48,048 nt of DNA from Rectinema sp003452735 (GTDB lineage: Bacteria > Spirochaetota > Spirochaetia > Treponematales > Rectinemataceae): positions 1-48,048 of the forward strand of contig DAOOGR010000007.1 of assembly GCA_035415815.1 (NCBI GenBank). The letters are read 5' to 3'. Below, in pieces: positions 16,127-24,750 of the stretch (positions are counted from its first letter, which is position 1; each line of letters starts with the position of its first letter). The notes beneath the pieces are model-generated. The model saw only the letters and a program-made list of their open reading frames with translations, ran no database searches and was not told the DNA's origin. Both the position numbers and the translations under genes were made by a program.

Positions 16127-17366
16127 GCAATTCGATCTGGAACAAGAGACATTCTGCTCTTTCTGCGGGAAAAGCTCATCCTATGTCCGCAAGATGATTG
16201 CAGGTCCTGGGGTCAACATCTGCGATGAGTGCGTCCGTATATGCAGCCAAATCCTCGATGAGGAAGAACAGAGAGTAACTGCTAATTTTCTTACAGAAGT
16301 ACCAAAACCAAAAGAGATCAAGGAATTCCTTGATATGTATGTCGTAGGACAAGAATATGCGAAGAGAGTCCTTTCAGTAGCTGTTTACAACCATTACAAA
16401 CGACTTGTGCATAAGGTCTCGGCCCCTTCTCCAGATGTCGAAATCGAAAAGTCGAATGTATTGCTCATTGGGCCGACTGGATCAGGCAAGACCCTACTTG
16501 CGCGCACACTCGCACGTAAGCTCAAAGTGCCTTTTGCTATGGCTGACGCTACTACGCTCACCGAGGCTGGATATGTAGGCGAAGATGTCGAAAATATCCT
16601 CCTTAAGCTTATTCAAAATGCAGGTGGAAATATTCAAGCGGCTGAACGCGGCATAGTATACATCGACGAGATAGACAAGATTTCCCGCAAGGGTGAGAAT
16701 CCCTCGATTACACGCGATGTATCTGGAGAAGGCGTCCAGCAGGCCCTTCTCAAGATAATCGAAGGGACTATCTCCAATGTTCCTCCCCAGGGAGGACGAA
16801 AACATCCGAACCAGGAATATCTTCGCATCGATACTACCAATATCCTCTTCATCTGTGGTGGAGCCTTTGTTGGACTAGACAAGATTATCGAATCGAGAGT
16901 TTCTAGTCATGCCATGGGGTTTGGTGCAGATGTAAAGGCAAGACATGAAAAAATACTAAGTCAGCTATATTCAGAGCTGCAACCCGACGATCTTATCAAA
17001 TTCGGCCTTATCCCTGAATTTGTCGGACGCTTGCCGGTAAAGGTTGCGCTGGATGAGCTTACAAAAGAAGACCTCAAACGTATCATCGTTGAACCAAAAA
17101 ATGCATTGCTTAAGCAATATGAAGCCTCGATGCGGCTTGATAATGTAGAACTGGAATTTGACAATGCTGCAATAGATGCAATTGCCGAAAAAGCTATTGC
17201 TCAGAAGACAGGAGCGCGTGGTCTACGCGCTATTGTTGAGAAGATTATGGTGGATATAATGTATTCGCTTCCAAGCGATAATAATGTAAAAAAAGTAATT
17301 TTGACGCGAGATGCGGTAGAAGGCAAAGGCAGCTGCATTATCGAATATCGTCAAAAAACAGCCTAA
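16113..17366 (+). CDS. clpX: ATP-dependent Clp protease ATP-binding subunit ClpX
   Basis: An AAA+ unfoldase delivering substrates to ClpP. It has 417 residues. The N-terminal zinc-binding domain uses C15, C18, C37 and C40. Walker A is GPTGSGKT at about residues 120-127 and Walker B is YIDEIDK; the ClpP-docking IGF-type loop reads FGLIPEF. The RGLR-type sensor 2 (GARGLRAIVE) is present. The start overlaps clpP by 14 nt. The stop is 9 nt before the predicted TPP aptamer, so transcription could run on into the thiamine operon. Confidence 0.97.
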   Translation: MARNKQFDLEQETFCSFCGKSSSYVRKMIAGPGVNICDECVRICSQILDEEEQRVTANFLTEVPKPKEIKEFLDMYVVGQEYAKRVLSVAVYNHYKRLVHKVSAPSPDVEIEKSNVLLIGPTGSGKTLLARTLARKLKVPFAMADATTLTEAGYVGEDVENILLKLIQNAGGNIQAAERGIVYIDEIDKISRKGENPSITRDVSGEGVQQALLKIIEGTISNVPPQGGRKHPNQEYLRIDTTNILFICGGAFVGLDKIIESRVSSHAMGFGADVKARHEKILSQLYSELQPDDLIKFGLIPEFVGRLPVKVALDELTKEDLKRIIVEPKNALLKQYEASMRLDNVELEFDNAAIDAIAEKAIAQKTGARGLRAIVEKIMVDIMYSLPSDNNVKKVILTRDAVEGKGSCIIEYRQKTA

Positions 17367-17375
17367 GCGCAAAAA

Positions 17376-17464
17376 TCAATGGGGTGGTTGGCTGTTCTCC
17401 GTTGGAGACAGCAGCCTGAGAAATACCCATCGAACCTGATCCGGATAATACCGGCGGAGGGATA
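17376..17464 (+). promoter_or_regulatory. TPP riboswitch (THI box)
   Basis: The conserved aptamer blocks are all present: GGGGTG (17381-17386), CTGAGA then ATACCC (17415-17427), GAACCTGAT, and CCGGATAATACCGG (17441-17454) followed by CGGAGGGA. P2 pairs GGGT with ACCC and P5 is CCGG/CCGG; a long P3 hairpin lies between 17390 and 17416. The ribosome site GGAGGG (17456-17461) of the next gene is the 3' end of the aptamer itself, 5 nt before its ATG. No terminator hairpin with a T run is visible, so I infer direct translational control, with TPP binding hiding the ribosome site. Confidence 0.95.
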
Positions 17465-17466
17465 AG

Positions 17467-18501
17467 ATGATGCGTAAAAAACAATTCATCGCAGTTTTCG
17501 AAGTGATAGCAATGGTTTCCATTGCAGTCGTTACAGGATGGGCGCAATCAAATGCTCAGTCAAAACAACAGAATTCTGAGTTGATCGTCTGGACTTATGA
17601 TTCGTTTATTTCAGAGTGGGGGCCAGCTCCTCTAATTGCTCGGGCTTTCCAGGAAGAAGCTGGAATAAAGCTTCGCTTTGTATCGAAGGGAGACGGTGGA
17701 GCGCTTTTGGCCGCGCTATTCGACCCGATAAACAAGCCTAGCGCCGATATAATAATAGGACTCGATGATAAACAGCTCGATAAAGCCTTAAAGAGTGGCC
17801 TTTTTATTCCACTCTCCTTAAAAAACATTTCAGAAATCCAGAAAGATTTATTGCTAGATACAACAAATAGGCTTGTACCTTTCGATTTTAGCCAATTTGC
17901 GCTAATCTGGGACTCTCAAAGTGGCATCGAGCCACCTCGATCATTGGAAGATCTGACTAAGCCTATTTATCGCAAGAAGTTAATAATTATGGATCCAAGA
18001 ACCTCTACTCCGGGTTTGGGTTTTCTAGCATGGACAGAAGCAGTCTACAAGACTGATTGGAAAGAATATTGGAAAAGACTTGCTCCATCCGTACTTGCAA
18101 TGACACCGAGCTGGGATACTGGATATGGCCTCTTTACAAAAGGCGAAGCCCCTTTGGTTTTGAGCTATTCCACGAGCCCCGCATACCATAAGGCTTATGA
18201 GAACTCTGAGCGCTATAGAGCCCTTCAATTTGCAGAGGGACATCCAACCCAAATCGAATTTGCCGGTGTACTCATATCTAGCCAAAAGAAAGAACTTGCT
18301 CAAAAATTCCTAGACTATCTATTATCTGCGAAATGTCAGGCTTTGCTGCCTGAAACACAATGGATGTTTCCTGCTAACATCAAAACTGAGTTACCTCCAT
18401 CATTCTCTATCGTGCAAAAATATCCAGCCTTGATAGCTACAATAAGAGATCTCGATCATGATCCTTCGACGGCGGCAAATCTACTCATTGGAAATCCATG
18501 A
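17467..18501 (+). CDS. thiB: Thiamine ABC transporter, substrate-binding protein
   Basis: A periplasmic binding protein of 344 residues, probably for thiamine or its phosphates. It has a signal peptide (MRKK followed by a hydrophobic stretch to about residue 27, ending GWAQS) and the iron/thiamine-type fold with LIVWTYDSF at the mature N-terminus. Other family segments are ADIIIGLDD, MDPRTSTPGLGF and APLVLSYSTSPAYH. The family also contains Fe(III) binders; the TPP riboswitch directly upstream is what decides for thiamine. Two in-frame ATGs (17467, 17470) are possible. The stop overlaps the thiP ATG by 4 nt. Confidence 0.9.
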   Translation: MMRKKQFIAVFEVIAMVSIAVVTGWAQSNAQSKQQNSELIVWTYDSFISEWGPAPLIARAFQEEAGIKLRFVSKGDGGALLAALFDPINKPSADIIIGLDDKQLDKALKSGLFIPLSLKNISEIQKDLLLDTTNRLVPFDFSQFALIWDSQSGIEPPRSLEDLTKPIYRKKLIIMDPRTSTPGLGFLAWTEAVYKTDWKEYWKRLAPSVLAMTPSWDTGYGLFTKGEAPLVLSYSTSPAYHKAYENSERYRALQFAEGHPTQIEFAGVLISSQKKELAQKFLDYLLSAKCQALLPETQWMFPANIKTELPPSFSIVQKYPALIATIRDLDHDPSTAANLLIGNP

Positions 18502-20159
18502 GAACAAGGATTTTTCTATACCTGGTGCTATGCACAATTCTGATCTTCTCTTTGGCCCCTCTCATTGCCTTCTTGCAAGCCGCCTTTTTTGGCTTAAGCG
18601 AGGCAGAAAGCAAGACTGAGGCCATTAAGACCTTTTTAGACTTCTTTAAACGCATACCAGAATCGACAATAGCAAAAAGCCTTTGGTTCACGCTAAAGCA
18701 ATCCATTGCCAGCACTGCTCTAGCAATAGGCCTTGGGCTACCTGGAGCGTGGCTGACAGCAAGATTCCGATTTCCAGGAAGGAAGGCTCTTCTGTCTTTA
18801 GCTGCTATACCATTTTGTTTTCCGCCAATATTGATTATTCTCGCATTCATATCTTACTACGGAAAAGAAGGACTGCTTTCAACAGCTTTTTCGCTGATTT
18901 TTGGTTCAAGAGGAGAATACAGAGGAATTCTCTACAGTTTTTGGGGACTAGTCATTGTGCATGCCTTCTATAACTTCCCAATTGTTGTGCACCAGATTTC
19001 TGCATTATTGCTGCGCATTCCAAATACTCCTCTCGAAGCTGCAAGAACACTTGGAGCAAAAAAGCTAAAAGCCTTTCGAACAGGTATTTTGCCTTGGATT
19101 ATGCCTGGAATCGGCCAATCAGCTGGTCTAATCTTTCTATACTGCTTTTTTAGCTTTACTACCGTGCTTGTATTCGGCGGTCGCGCTGGGACAACACTTG
19201 AAGTCGAAATATACCAAGCTCTACGATATCGTTCAAATCTAGCCCTTGCAGCAGTCTTTTCTGTTATTGAGAGCGCTTGTGCGCTTTTAGGAATATGGAT
19301 GCTAACGAGAATTAAGGGCAAGACATATAGGACAGTGAGAGACTTTGGAGCGGCACGCAAATTGGTAAAACCCAAGGGAAAGCAATGGTTTCTAATCGTG
19401 CTTTATCAGATCTTCATCATAGTATTCTTTATAGGACCTCTTTTTTCGATCGTAATCGAAGCATTCAGAGTTCCAGCATCATTGAATAGCCCTGATAAAT
19501 TTGGCTTTGATAACTTCAAGCGACTTTTAACAGGATTCCAAGCGCCATTAACTGGAGCAATCCTTTCCACATTGAAATTGAGCGGAATCGCTGCATTGTT
19601 AGCGACTTTTATCGGAATTATTGCATGCTTTAGCATATTCTTTGCGCAGAGAGGAGAAAAAAAGAGCAATATCGTTGCTATGATGATGGATCTGCTGCAA
19701 TGGCTTCCTATGGCTGTTTCGCCTGCAGTTATTGCTTATGGATGGCTTTTTATATCTGCAAACCATCTAGCTACTTCCGCCCTTATCGCTGCTCAAGCGC
19801 TTATTGCATGGCCTTTTGTGAGCAGAACAGTGGGTGCATCGCTTCGTGCAATCGATTCACGAATGCACGAAGCAGCCAAGACACTTGGAGCCTCACCAAT
19901 AAAAGCTTTTATAACAATAGAGCTGCGTACGATTTTGCCTTCGGTGGCAGCAGCCGCAGCCTTTGCTTTTTCCATAACTGCCGGGGATGTCAATGTGCCA
20001 CTTATGCTTGGAATGAGCGAGATTGAAACACTTCCGCTTATTCTCTATCGCTTAACCGCAGCTTATAGGTTCAATGAAGCTTGTGCCGCTGGCCTTGTGC
20101 TTGGGCTCATGACGGGTATTGTATTCATGCTAAAGGAGAAGGTCATCGATGTCGCTTGA
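18498..20159 (+). CDS. thiP: Thiamine ABC transporter, permease
   Basis: A fused inner-membrane permease of 553 residues with two BPD-type domains and about 12 membrane segments. The two EAA loops that contact the ATPase are EAARTLGAKKLKAF (near residue 178) and EAAKTLGASPIKAF (near 455). Such double permeases occur in thiamine and iron importers (ThiP, FbpB); context favours thiamine. The ATG overlaps the thiB stop by 4 nt and its own 3' end overlaps the ATPase gene by 11 nt, forming a tightly coupled operon. Confidence 0.9.
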   Translation: MRTRIFLYLVLCTILIFSLAPLIAFLQAAFFGLSEAESKTEAIKTFLDFFKRIPESTIAKSLWFTLKQSIASTALAIGLGLPGAWLTARFRFPGRKALLSLAAIPFCFPPILIILAFISYYGKEGLLSTAFSLIFGSRGEYRGILYSFWGLVIVHAFYNFPIVVHQISALLLRIPNTPLEAARTLGAKKLKAFRTGILPWIMPGIGQSAGLIFLYCFFSFTTVLVFGGRAGTTLEVEIYQALRYRSNLALAAVFSVIESACALLGIWMLTRIKGKTYRTVRDFGAARKLVKPKGKQWFLIVLYQIFIIVFFIGPLFSIVIEAFRVPASLNSPDKFGFDNFKRLLTGFQAPLTGAILSTLKLSGIAALLATFIGIIACFSIFFAQRGEKKSNIVAMMMDLLQWLPMAVSPAVIAYGWLFISANHLATSALIAAQALIAWPFVSRTVGASLRAIDSRMHEAAKTLGASPIKAFITIELRTILPSVAAAAAFAFSITAGDVNVPLMLGMSEIETLPLILYRLTAAYRFNEACAAGLVLGLMTGIVFMLKEKVIDVA

Positions 20160-21243
20160 AGTAAAGGATCTGCTTGTCGAACGCAATAGTTTTGTGCTTC
20201 GCGCCGATTTTTCTTTAGAGCAAGGGAAAATTCTTGTCTTGCTGGGCCCTTCTGGCTGCGGAAAAACAACTCTTCTTCGTTCAATTGCTGGGCTCGAAAT
20301 GATAAAGCAAGGCACTATTACCTTGAATAATCTGAGAATCGACAAGTTGCCCACTGAAAAACGACATATCGGATTTGTCTTCCAGGATCTAGCACTATTC
20401 GAACAACTTAGAGTCCGAGATAATATTGGATATAGTCTATCAATTCGAAATGAAGAAAAAAGAAAGAGAGAAGAAAGGGTCATTTCCTTGGCTCGCAACT
20501 TCAAAATTGAGCATCTTCTAGGCCGCTACCCCTATGAGCTCTCGGGTGGCGAGCGACAACGTGTCGCATTTGCTAGGGCATTTGCTGCTGATCCTATGCT
20601 CATGTTGCTGGATGAGCCACTCTCTTCGCTAGATGCACCCCTCAGAAGGGAGATGCGACGTTTTATTCGTGTGCAGCTTTCAAGACAGCAGTTGACTACT
20701 ATCCATGTTACGCATGATGTGGAGGAGGCCCTGGATTTGGGCGACGAAATCATTGTAATGCGCGATGGTAAGATGATAAGTAGAGGAATAATGAGCGATT
20801 TTGAGAAAAAACCAGGTTCTGGATGGCTTGCTCGTTTTATGAACCTTGGCCTTGTGCTTCCTATAATAGAAATATCAGCCTCAAAAGAGAGCCAGCTCCT
20901 CGATATAATGACCCCCGAAGAAAATATGTTTCAAGTGAGTCGCAACTTAGAAAGCAATATCGATAATGCATTGGAAAAAGCGATGTGCTTGTATATACCA
21001 TTTAGCGCCATAAAGATTTTTAGAAAGAACAACAATGAAAAAACAATAAATGTCAAAATAGTTCGATATCTTACTTCAACTCCCCTGGTATCCAAATTAG
21101 TCTTAACACTTCCAAGTATGCAGGATTACTTTTTCGAGTTGCCTATGCCCGAGTCGGACTTTCCGATGCCTGCAGAAGGAACGGAAATCGAAATTTCAAT
21201 CGATCAGAGTATGTGTCAAGTTCTTCCTGATATACCATTATGA
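20149..21243 (+). CDS. thiQ: Thiamine ABC transporter, ATP-binding protein
   Basis: The ATPase of the importer. Walker A is GPSGCGKTT (near residue 34), the signature is LSGGERQRVAFARA, Walker B is LMLLDEPLSSLD and the switch histidine is in THDVEEAL. At 364 residues it is well over 100 longer than enterobacterial ThiQ (about 232); the extra C-terminal part from about residue 235 resembles the TOBE-type regulatory region of FbpC/PotA ATPases. AAAGGAG lies 10 nt before the ATG. The last 28 nt overlap the convergent aroK gene. Name given by context; FbpC-like is the alternative. Confidence 0.85.
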   Translation: MSLEVKDLLVERNSFVLRADFSLEQGKILVLLGPSGCGKTTLLRSIAGLEMIKQGTITLNNLRIDKLPTEKRHIGFVFQDLALFEQLRVRDNIGYSLSIRNEEKRKREERVISLARNFKIEHLLGRYPYELSGGERQRVAFARAFAADPMLMLLDEPLSSLDAPLRREMRRFIRVQLSRQQLTTIHVTHDVEEALDLGDEIIVMRDGKMISRGIMSDFEKKPGSGWLARFMNLGLVLPIIEISASKESQLLDIMTPEENMFQVSRNLESNIDNALEKAMCLYIPFSAIKIFRKNNNEKTINVKIVRYLTSTPLVSKLVLTLPSMQDYFFELPMPESDFPMPAEGTEIEISIDQSMCQVLPDIPL

Positions 21244-21758
21244 GCGGCGTCGATGAGCTTTTGGATATCGATTGCACTCTCTTCGAGCGAATGATTATTC
21301 TCCCATGCATAGCGGATTCTTGCTGCACTCCTATAGAGCTCATGGCGTTGGCAATAGATCTCTTCTATTTTCGATTCCCACTCCTCTGACTGAAGAAGTG
21401 GCCTTTGATGTCTTTGGTCTTGGAGTCTTCTTTTCAGTTCGGCTATCGATACATCCAGCCAGATAGTAAGGAAAGAATTTTTTAGGATCATGCGGTTAAA
21501 GTCGCGCAAAACTACGCCGCCTCCACAGGAAAGCACGAAAGAACGAGGAGTTGCGGCCATTATGGCGAGCTGATTTTCTTCTAAATCTCTAAAATATTCC
21601 TCTCCAAAATCGCGGAAGATTGCCGGTATTGTGGTCTTTGTGTTCTCTTCAATTGATCTATCCATATCTATAAAATCGATTCCATAATTGCGAGCAAGAA
21701 GACAGCCAATTTCGCTCTTCCCAGAGCCCATCATGCCAATCAACGCAATTTTCTTCAT
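21216..21758 (-). CDS. aroK: Shikimate kinase
   Basis: Phosphorylates shikimate in chorismate synthesis. It has 180 residues. The P-loop is GMMGSGKSEIG (residues 8-18), the shikimate-binding DMD lies at about 32-34, FRDFGEEYFRDLE and SCGGGVVL are the other substrate segments, and RPLL is in the lid. It is the last gene of htrA-uvrB-dipeptidase-aroK; its ATG overlaps the dipeptidase stop by 4 nt and its 3' end overlaps the thiQ-like gene by 28 nt on the other strand. No other shikimate-pathway gene is in the window. Confidence 0.94.
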   Translation of the reverse strand: MKKIALIGMMGSGKSEIGCLLARNYGIDFIDMDRSIEENTKTTIPAIFRDFGEEYFRDLEENQLAIMAATPRSFVLSCGGGVVLRDFNRMILKNSFLTIWLDVSIAELKRRLQDQRHQRPLLQSEEWESKIEEIYCQRHELYRSAARIRYAWENNHSLEESAIDIQKLIDAAHNGISGRT

Positions 21759-22756
21759 ATAGAACCAAATACATCATCGAAGATTCTTAGCCAGTTTCTA
21801 CCCAGTATTTTCTGGGCTGCTTCATGACTATAACCATGCCTTCTAAGCGCGCTATATAGAAGCGGAAACTCTCCTGCATCTTGAATCACTTTGCCTTCCT
21901 GTGGCAAAAATCCATCAAAATCAGAACCTATGGCACAGCTCTCGATACCTCCTATGCGCACTATATGATCGATATGAAGCAAGAAGGCTTCTAGGCTGCA
22001 GTCTTTGGGATCTTTTGTGACAAAGTAGGGAACAAACACGCAGCCAATAGCACCACCATGATCGGCAATTGCCCTGATTTGGGAATCGCTTAAGTTTCTT
22101 GGATGATCGAGAATTCCGCGAGCGTTTGCATGAGATGCAACAAATGGACCAGTGGATATGTCAGCAACATCCCAGAAACCCTCCTCGCCTAGATGTGCCA
22201 CATCGACGAGAACATGCATTTCCTCCATCTTCTCGACAAGCTCTTTGCCGAGCGAAGTAAGGCCATCGCTTCCTTCGGCTTTTAGACCTCGACCAAAAGC
22301 ATTACGTCTATTCCAAGTCAAGCCAATAGCTCTAACTCCGCGCTGATAGAATATATCAAGACTTTCTAGCGAATCTCCTAAGGCTTCCGCCCCCTCTATC
22401 GAGAGTATAGCGCAAACGCTTTTTGTCTCTAGAGCTCTATGTACATCTGCGCCATCCTTTGCAAGAAAGAATTCTTTGGGAGCGAACTTCAAGAGAGATT
22501 CGAACGAATCGATCATAGCCATGGTTTCGCTGGTTGCCTCCTGAAGTTGTGAATCTTCAAGGAAAATAGCCATGACCTGGCATACAACACGACCTCGGAC
22601 TAGCTTAGGGAAATCCAAATGCACCGAAGTATTATCAGCAAAAAAATCGCGCGGATTTCTCTCTTCTTTGTTCATGCTCCGACCTGTGATGGCCATAAGC
22701 GTATCGCAGTGTGCATCGATCACATAGAAATCATCTTGGTTATTGTTATTCAACAT
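21755..22756 (-). CDS. Membrane dipeptidase (peptidase M19)
   Basis: A zinc metallopeptidase of the renal dipeptidase family, 333 residues, hydrolysing dipeptides. The metal ligands are visible in order: DAHCD near the N-terminus, Glu in SIEGAEAL, His in VDVAHLG, His in ASHANARG, and GSDFDG near the C-terminal third. There is no signal peptide, so a cytoplasmic location is likely despite the family name. It starts 11 nt after uvrB and overlaps aroK by 4 nt. The natural substrate is not evident. Confidence 0.93.
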   Translation of the reverse strand: MLNNNNQDDFYVIDAHCDTLMAITGRSMNKEERNPRDFFADNTSVHLDFPKLVRGRVVCQVMAIFLEDSQLQEATSETMAMIDSFESLLKFAPKEFFLAKDGADVHRALETKSVCAILSIEGAEALGDSLESLDIFYQRGVRAIGLTWNRRNAFGRGLKAEGSDGLTSLGKELVEKMEEMHVLVDVAHLGEEGFWDVADISTGPFVASHANARGILDHPRNLSDSQIRAIADHGGAIGCVFVPYFVTKDPKDCSLEAFLLHIDHIVRIGGIESCAIGSDFDGFLPQEGKVIQDAGEFPLLYSALRRHGYSHEAAQKILGRNWLRIFDDVFGSI

Positions 22757-22767
22757 ATCTAATACCT

Positions 22768-24750
22768 TTACAAATCTTTTAATTTTGAAATCTCATCGCG
22801 TATTATTGCTGCTTGTTCGAATTCCAGATTCTTTGCATGTTCGAACATAAGTTTCTCAAGCTCTTTTATTAGAGATTTTCTTTGCTCAGGAACCAGCAAG
22901 TTGTGTGTGTGCCTAAGCATCTCGATTTCACCTTGAGAAGCTTCTATTCTCTCTTCCTTATGGCGCTCGAGGATATCCTGGATCTTTTTACTAATTGTTC
23001 TAGGAGTTATCCCATGTTCAAGATTATAAGCTTGCTGCATTTTTCTCCTGCGCTCAGTCTCCGAAATGGCATTCTTCATAGCTGGGCTTATGACATCGGC
23101 ATACATTACAACAAGGCCTGCTGCATTGCGCGCTGCTCTTCCTATGATCTGAATAAGACTTGTCTCTGAACGCAAGAAACCTATTTTGTCGGCATCGAGA
23201 ATTGCAATAAATGATACTTCTGGCAGGTCTATGCCTTCTCGTAATAGGTTTATTCCTACCAGAACATCGAATTCCCCCGCACGCAACTGCGTCAGAATCT
23301 CGACACGCTCAATAGTCTCTACCTCTGAGTGTATATAGCGGACTCGAAGACCAAGTCCGCTCAGGTAATCGGTTAGCTCTTCTGCCATTTTCTTTGTTAG
23401 CGTTATAATAAGACTTCTTTCGCCTTGTTTAGCTCTCTCGCGAACTCTTGCATAGATATCTTCCATCTGGCCTTCGGTGGGATGAACGATAATTTCTGGA
23501 TCCACAAGCCCTGTAGGACGAATTACCTGCTCTGCTAGAGTTTTGGATCTCTTAAGCTCAATCTCGCCGGGTGTGGCCGAAACATATATTGTCTGTGACA
23601 CAATCGACTCGAATTCATCGATCCTAAGAGGCCTATTGTCTAATGCACAAGGCAATCGAAAGCCATAATCGACAAGCGATAGTTTTCGGCTATGATCGCC
23701 ATTATACATTGCTCCAAGCTGAGGCAATGTCACATGCGACTCATCGATAAAACATATAAAATCCTTTGGAAAATAATCGAGCAATACTCCAGGCCTTTCT
23801 CCTGGCTTGCGATTGGAGAGTGGCGCAGAATAATTCTCTATGCCACTGCAGTATCCCATTTCACTAAGCATCTCTATATCATATTCTGTTCGTGATTTTA
23901 TGCGCTCAGCCTCGAGATACTTTCCATGTTCGATAAAATATCGGTATCGTTCCTCCAACTCATTCCGTATGCTATCTATCGCCCGCTGAACCATGTCTTC
24001 CGGCATAACGAAGTGTTTTGCTGGATAGATTATTGCTTCTTCTAGTTCATTCGATGCTTCACCTGTAAGCGGATCTAAGCGACGTATGCGCGCGATGGTA
24101 TCGAAATCTAGCTCAATTCGATAGGCATCCTCTAGATAGGCAGGAAAGATCTCCAAAACATCCCCACGAATCCTGAAGCGACCGCGCTCTAATACCATAT
24201 CATTTCGTTCATATTGGAGGCTTATGAGATTCCGCTTAATTTCATCAATATCTATGATTTGACCTCTGTCTAGGTACAACCTCATCTCACGATATAGGTC
24301 AGGCGAACCTAATCCATATATGCAAGAGACTGTCGCTACAATCACTACATCTCTTCGCTCCATAAGCGAAGCGGTTGCAGATAGACGCATTCGATCAATC
24401 TCTTCATTGATATCCGAGTCTTTTTCGATATAGAGATCTTTGGAAGGGACATAGGCTTCTGGTTGGTAGTAGTCATAATAGGAGACAAAATACTCAACGG
24501 CGTTCTCTGGAAAGAATTCTTTGAACTCGCGGTATAGTTGGGCAGATAATGTCTTGTTGTGCGAAATCACGAGGGTGGGTTTCTGGATAACTTCGATGAC
24601 TTTTGCCATGGTGTATGTCTTCCCAGAACCTGTTACCCCTTTCAGCGTCACATACTTTTCGCCCTTTTTAATGGCTTTTGAGATAGTCTCGATTGCTTGA
24701 GCTTGATCGCCCGCTGGCTGAAAAGGAGCAACAACCCTAAAAGGCTTCAC
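22768..24750 (-). CDS. uvrB: Excinuclease ABC subunit B
   Basis: The damage-verifying helicase-like subunit of nucleotide excision repair, 660 residues, normal length. Walker A is GVTGSGKTYTMAK near residue 40, and the beta-hairpin region holds YYDYYQPEAYVP. Further motifs are FIDESHVTLPQ (helicase II) and YVSATPGEIEL (III), with IGRAARN near the end of the helicase core. The C-terminal UVR domain, which contacts UvrC, is EKLMFEHAKNLEFEQAA. The ATG overlaps the htrA stop by 4 nt. uvrA and uvrC are not in the window. Confidence 0.98.
   Translation of the reverse strand: MKPFRVVAPFQPAGDQAQAIETISKAIKKGEKYVTLKGVTGSGKTYTMAKVIEVIQKPTLVISHNKTLSAQLYREFKEFFPENAVEYFVSYYDYYQPEAYVPSKDLYIEKDSDINEEIDRMRLSATASLMERRDVVIVATVSCIYGLGSPDLYREMRLYLDRGQIIDIDEIKRNLISLQYERNDMVLERGRFRIRGDVLEIFPAYLEDAYRIELDFDTIARIRRLDPLTGEASNELEEAIIYPAKHFVMPEDMVQRAIDSIRNELEERYRYFIEHGKYLEAERIKSRTEYDIEMLSEMGYCSGIENYSAPLSNRKPGERPGVLLDYFPKDFICFIDESHVTLPQLGAMYNGDHSRKLSLVDYGFRLPCALDNRPLRIDEFESIVSQTIYVSATPGEIELKRSKTLAEQVIRPTGLVDPEIIVHPTEGQMEDIYARVRERAKQGERSLIITLTKKMAEELTDYLSGLGLRVRYIHSEVETIERVEILTQLRAGEFDVLVGINLLREGIDLPEVSFIAILDADKIGFLRSETSLIQIIGRAARNAAGLVVMYADVISPAMKNAISETERRRKMQQAYNLEHGITPRTISKKIQDILERHKEERIEASQGEIEMLRHTHNLLVPEQRKSLIKELEKLMFEHAKNLEFEQAAIIRDEISKLKDL

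Noticed and set aside
17467..21243. Iron(III) importer assignment for the ABC operon
   Set aside because: The sequence families overlap, but the TPP aptamer directly in front of the operon is decisive for thiamine.
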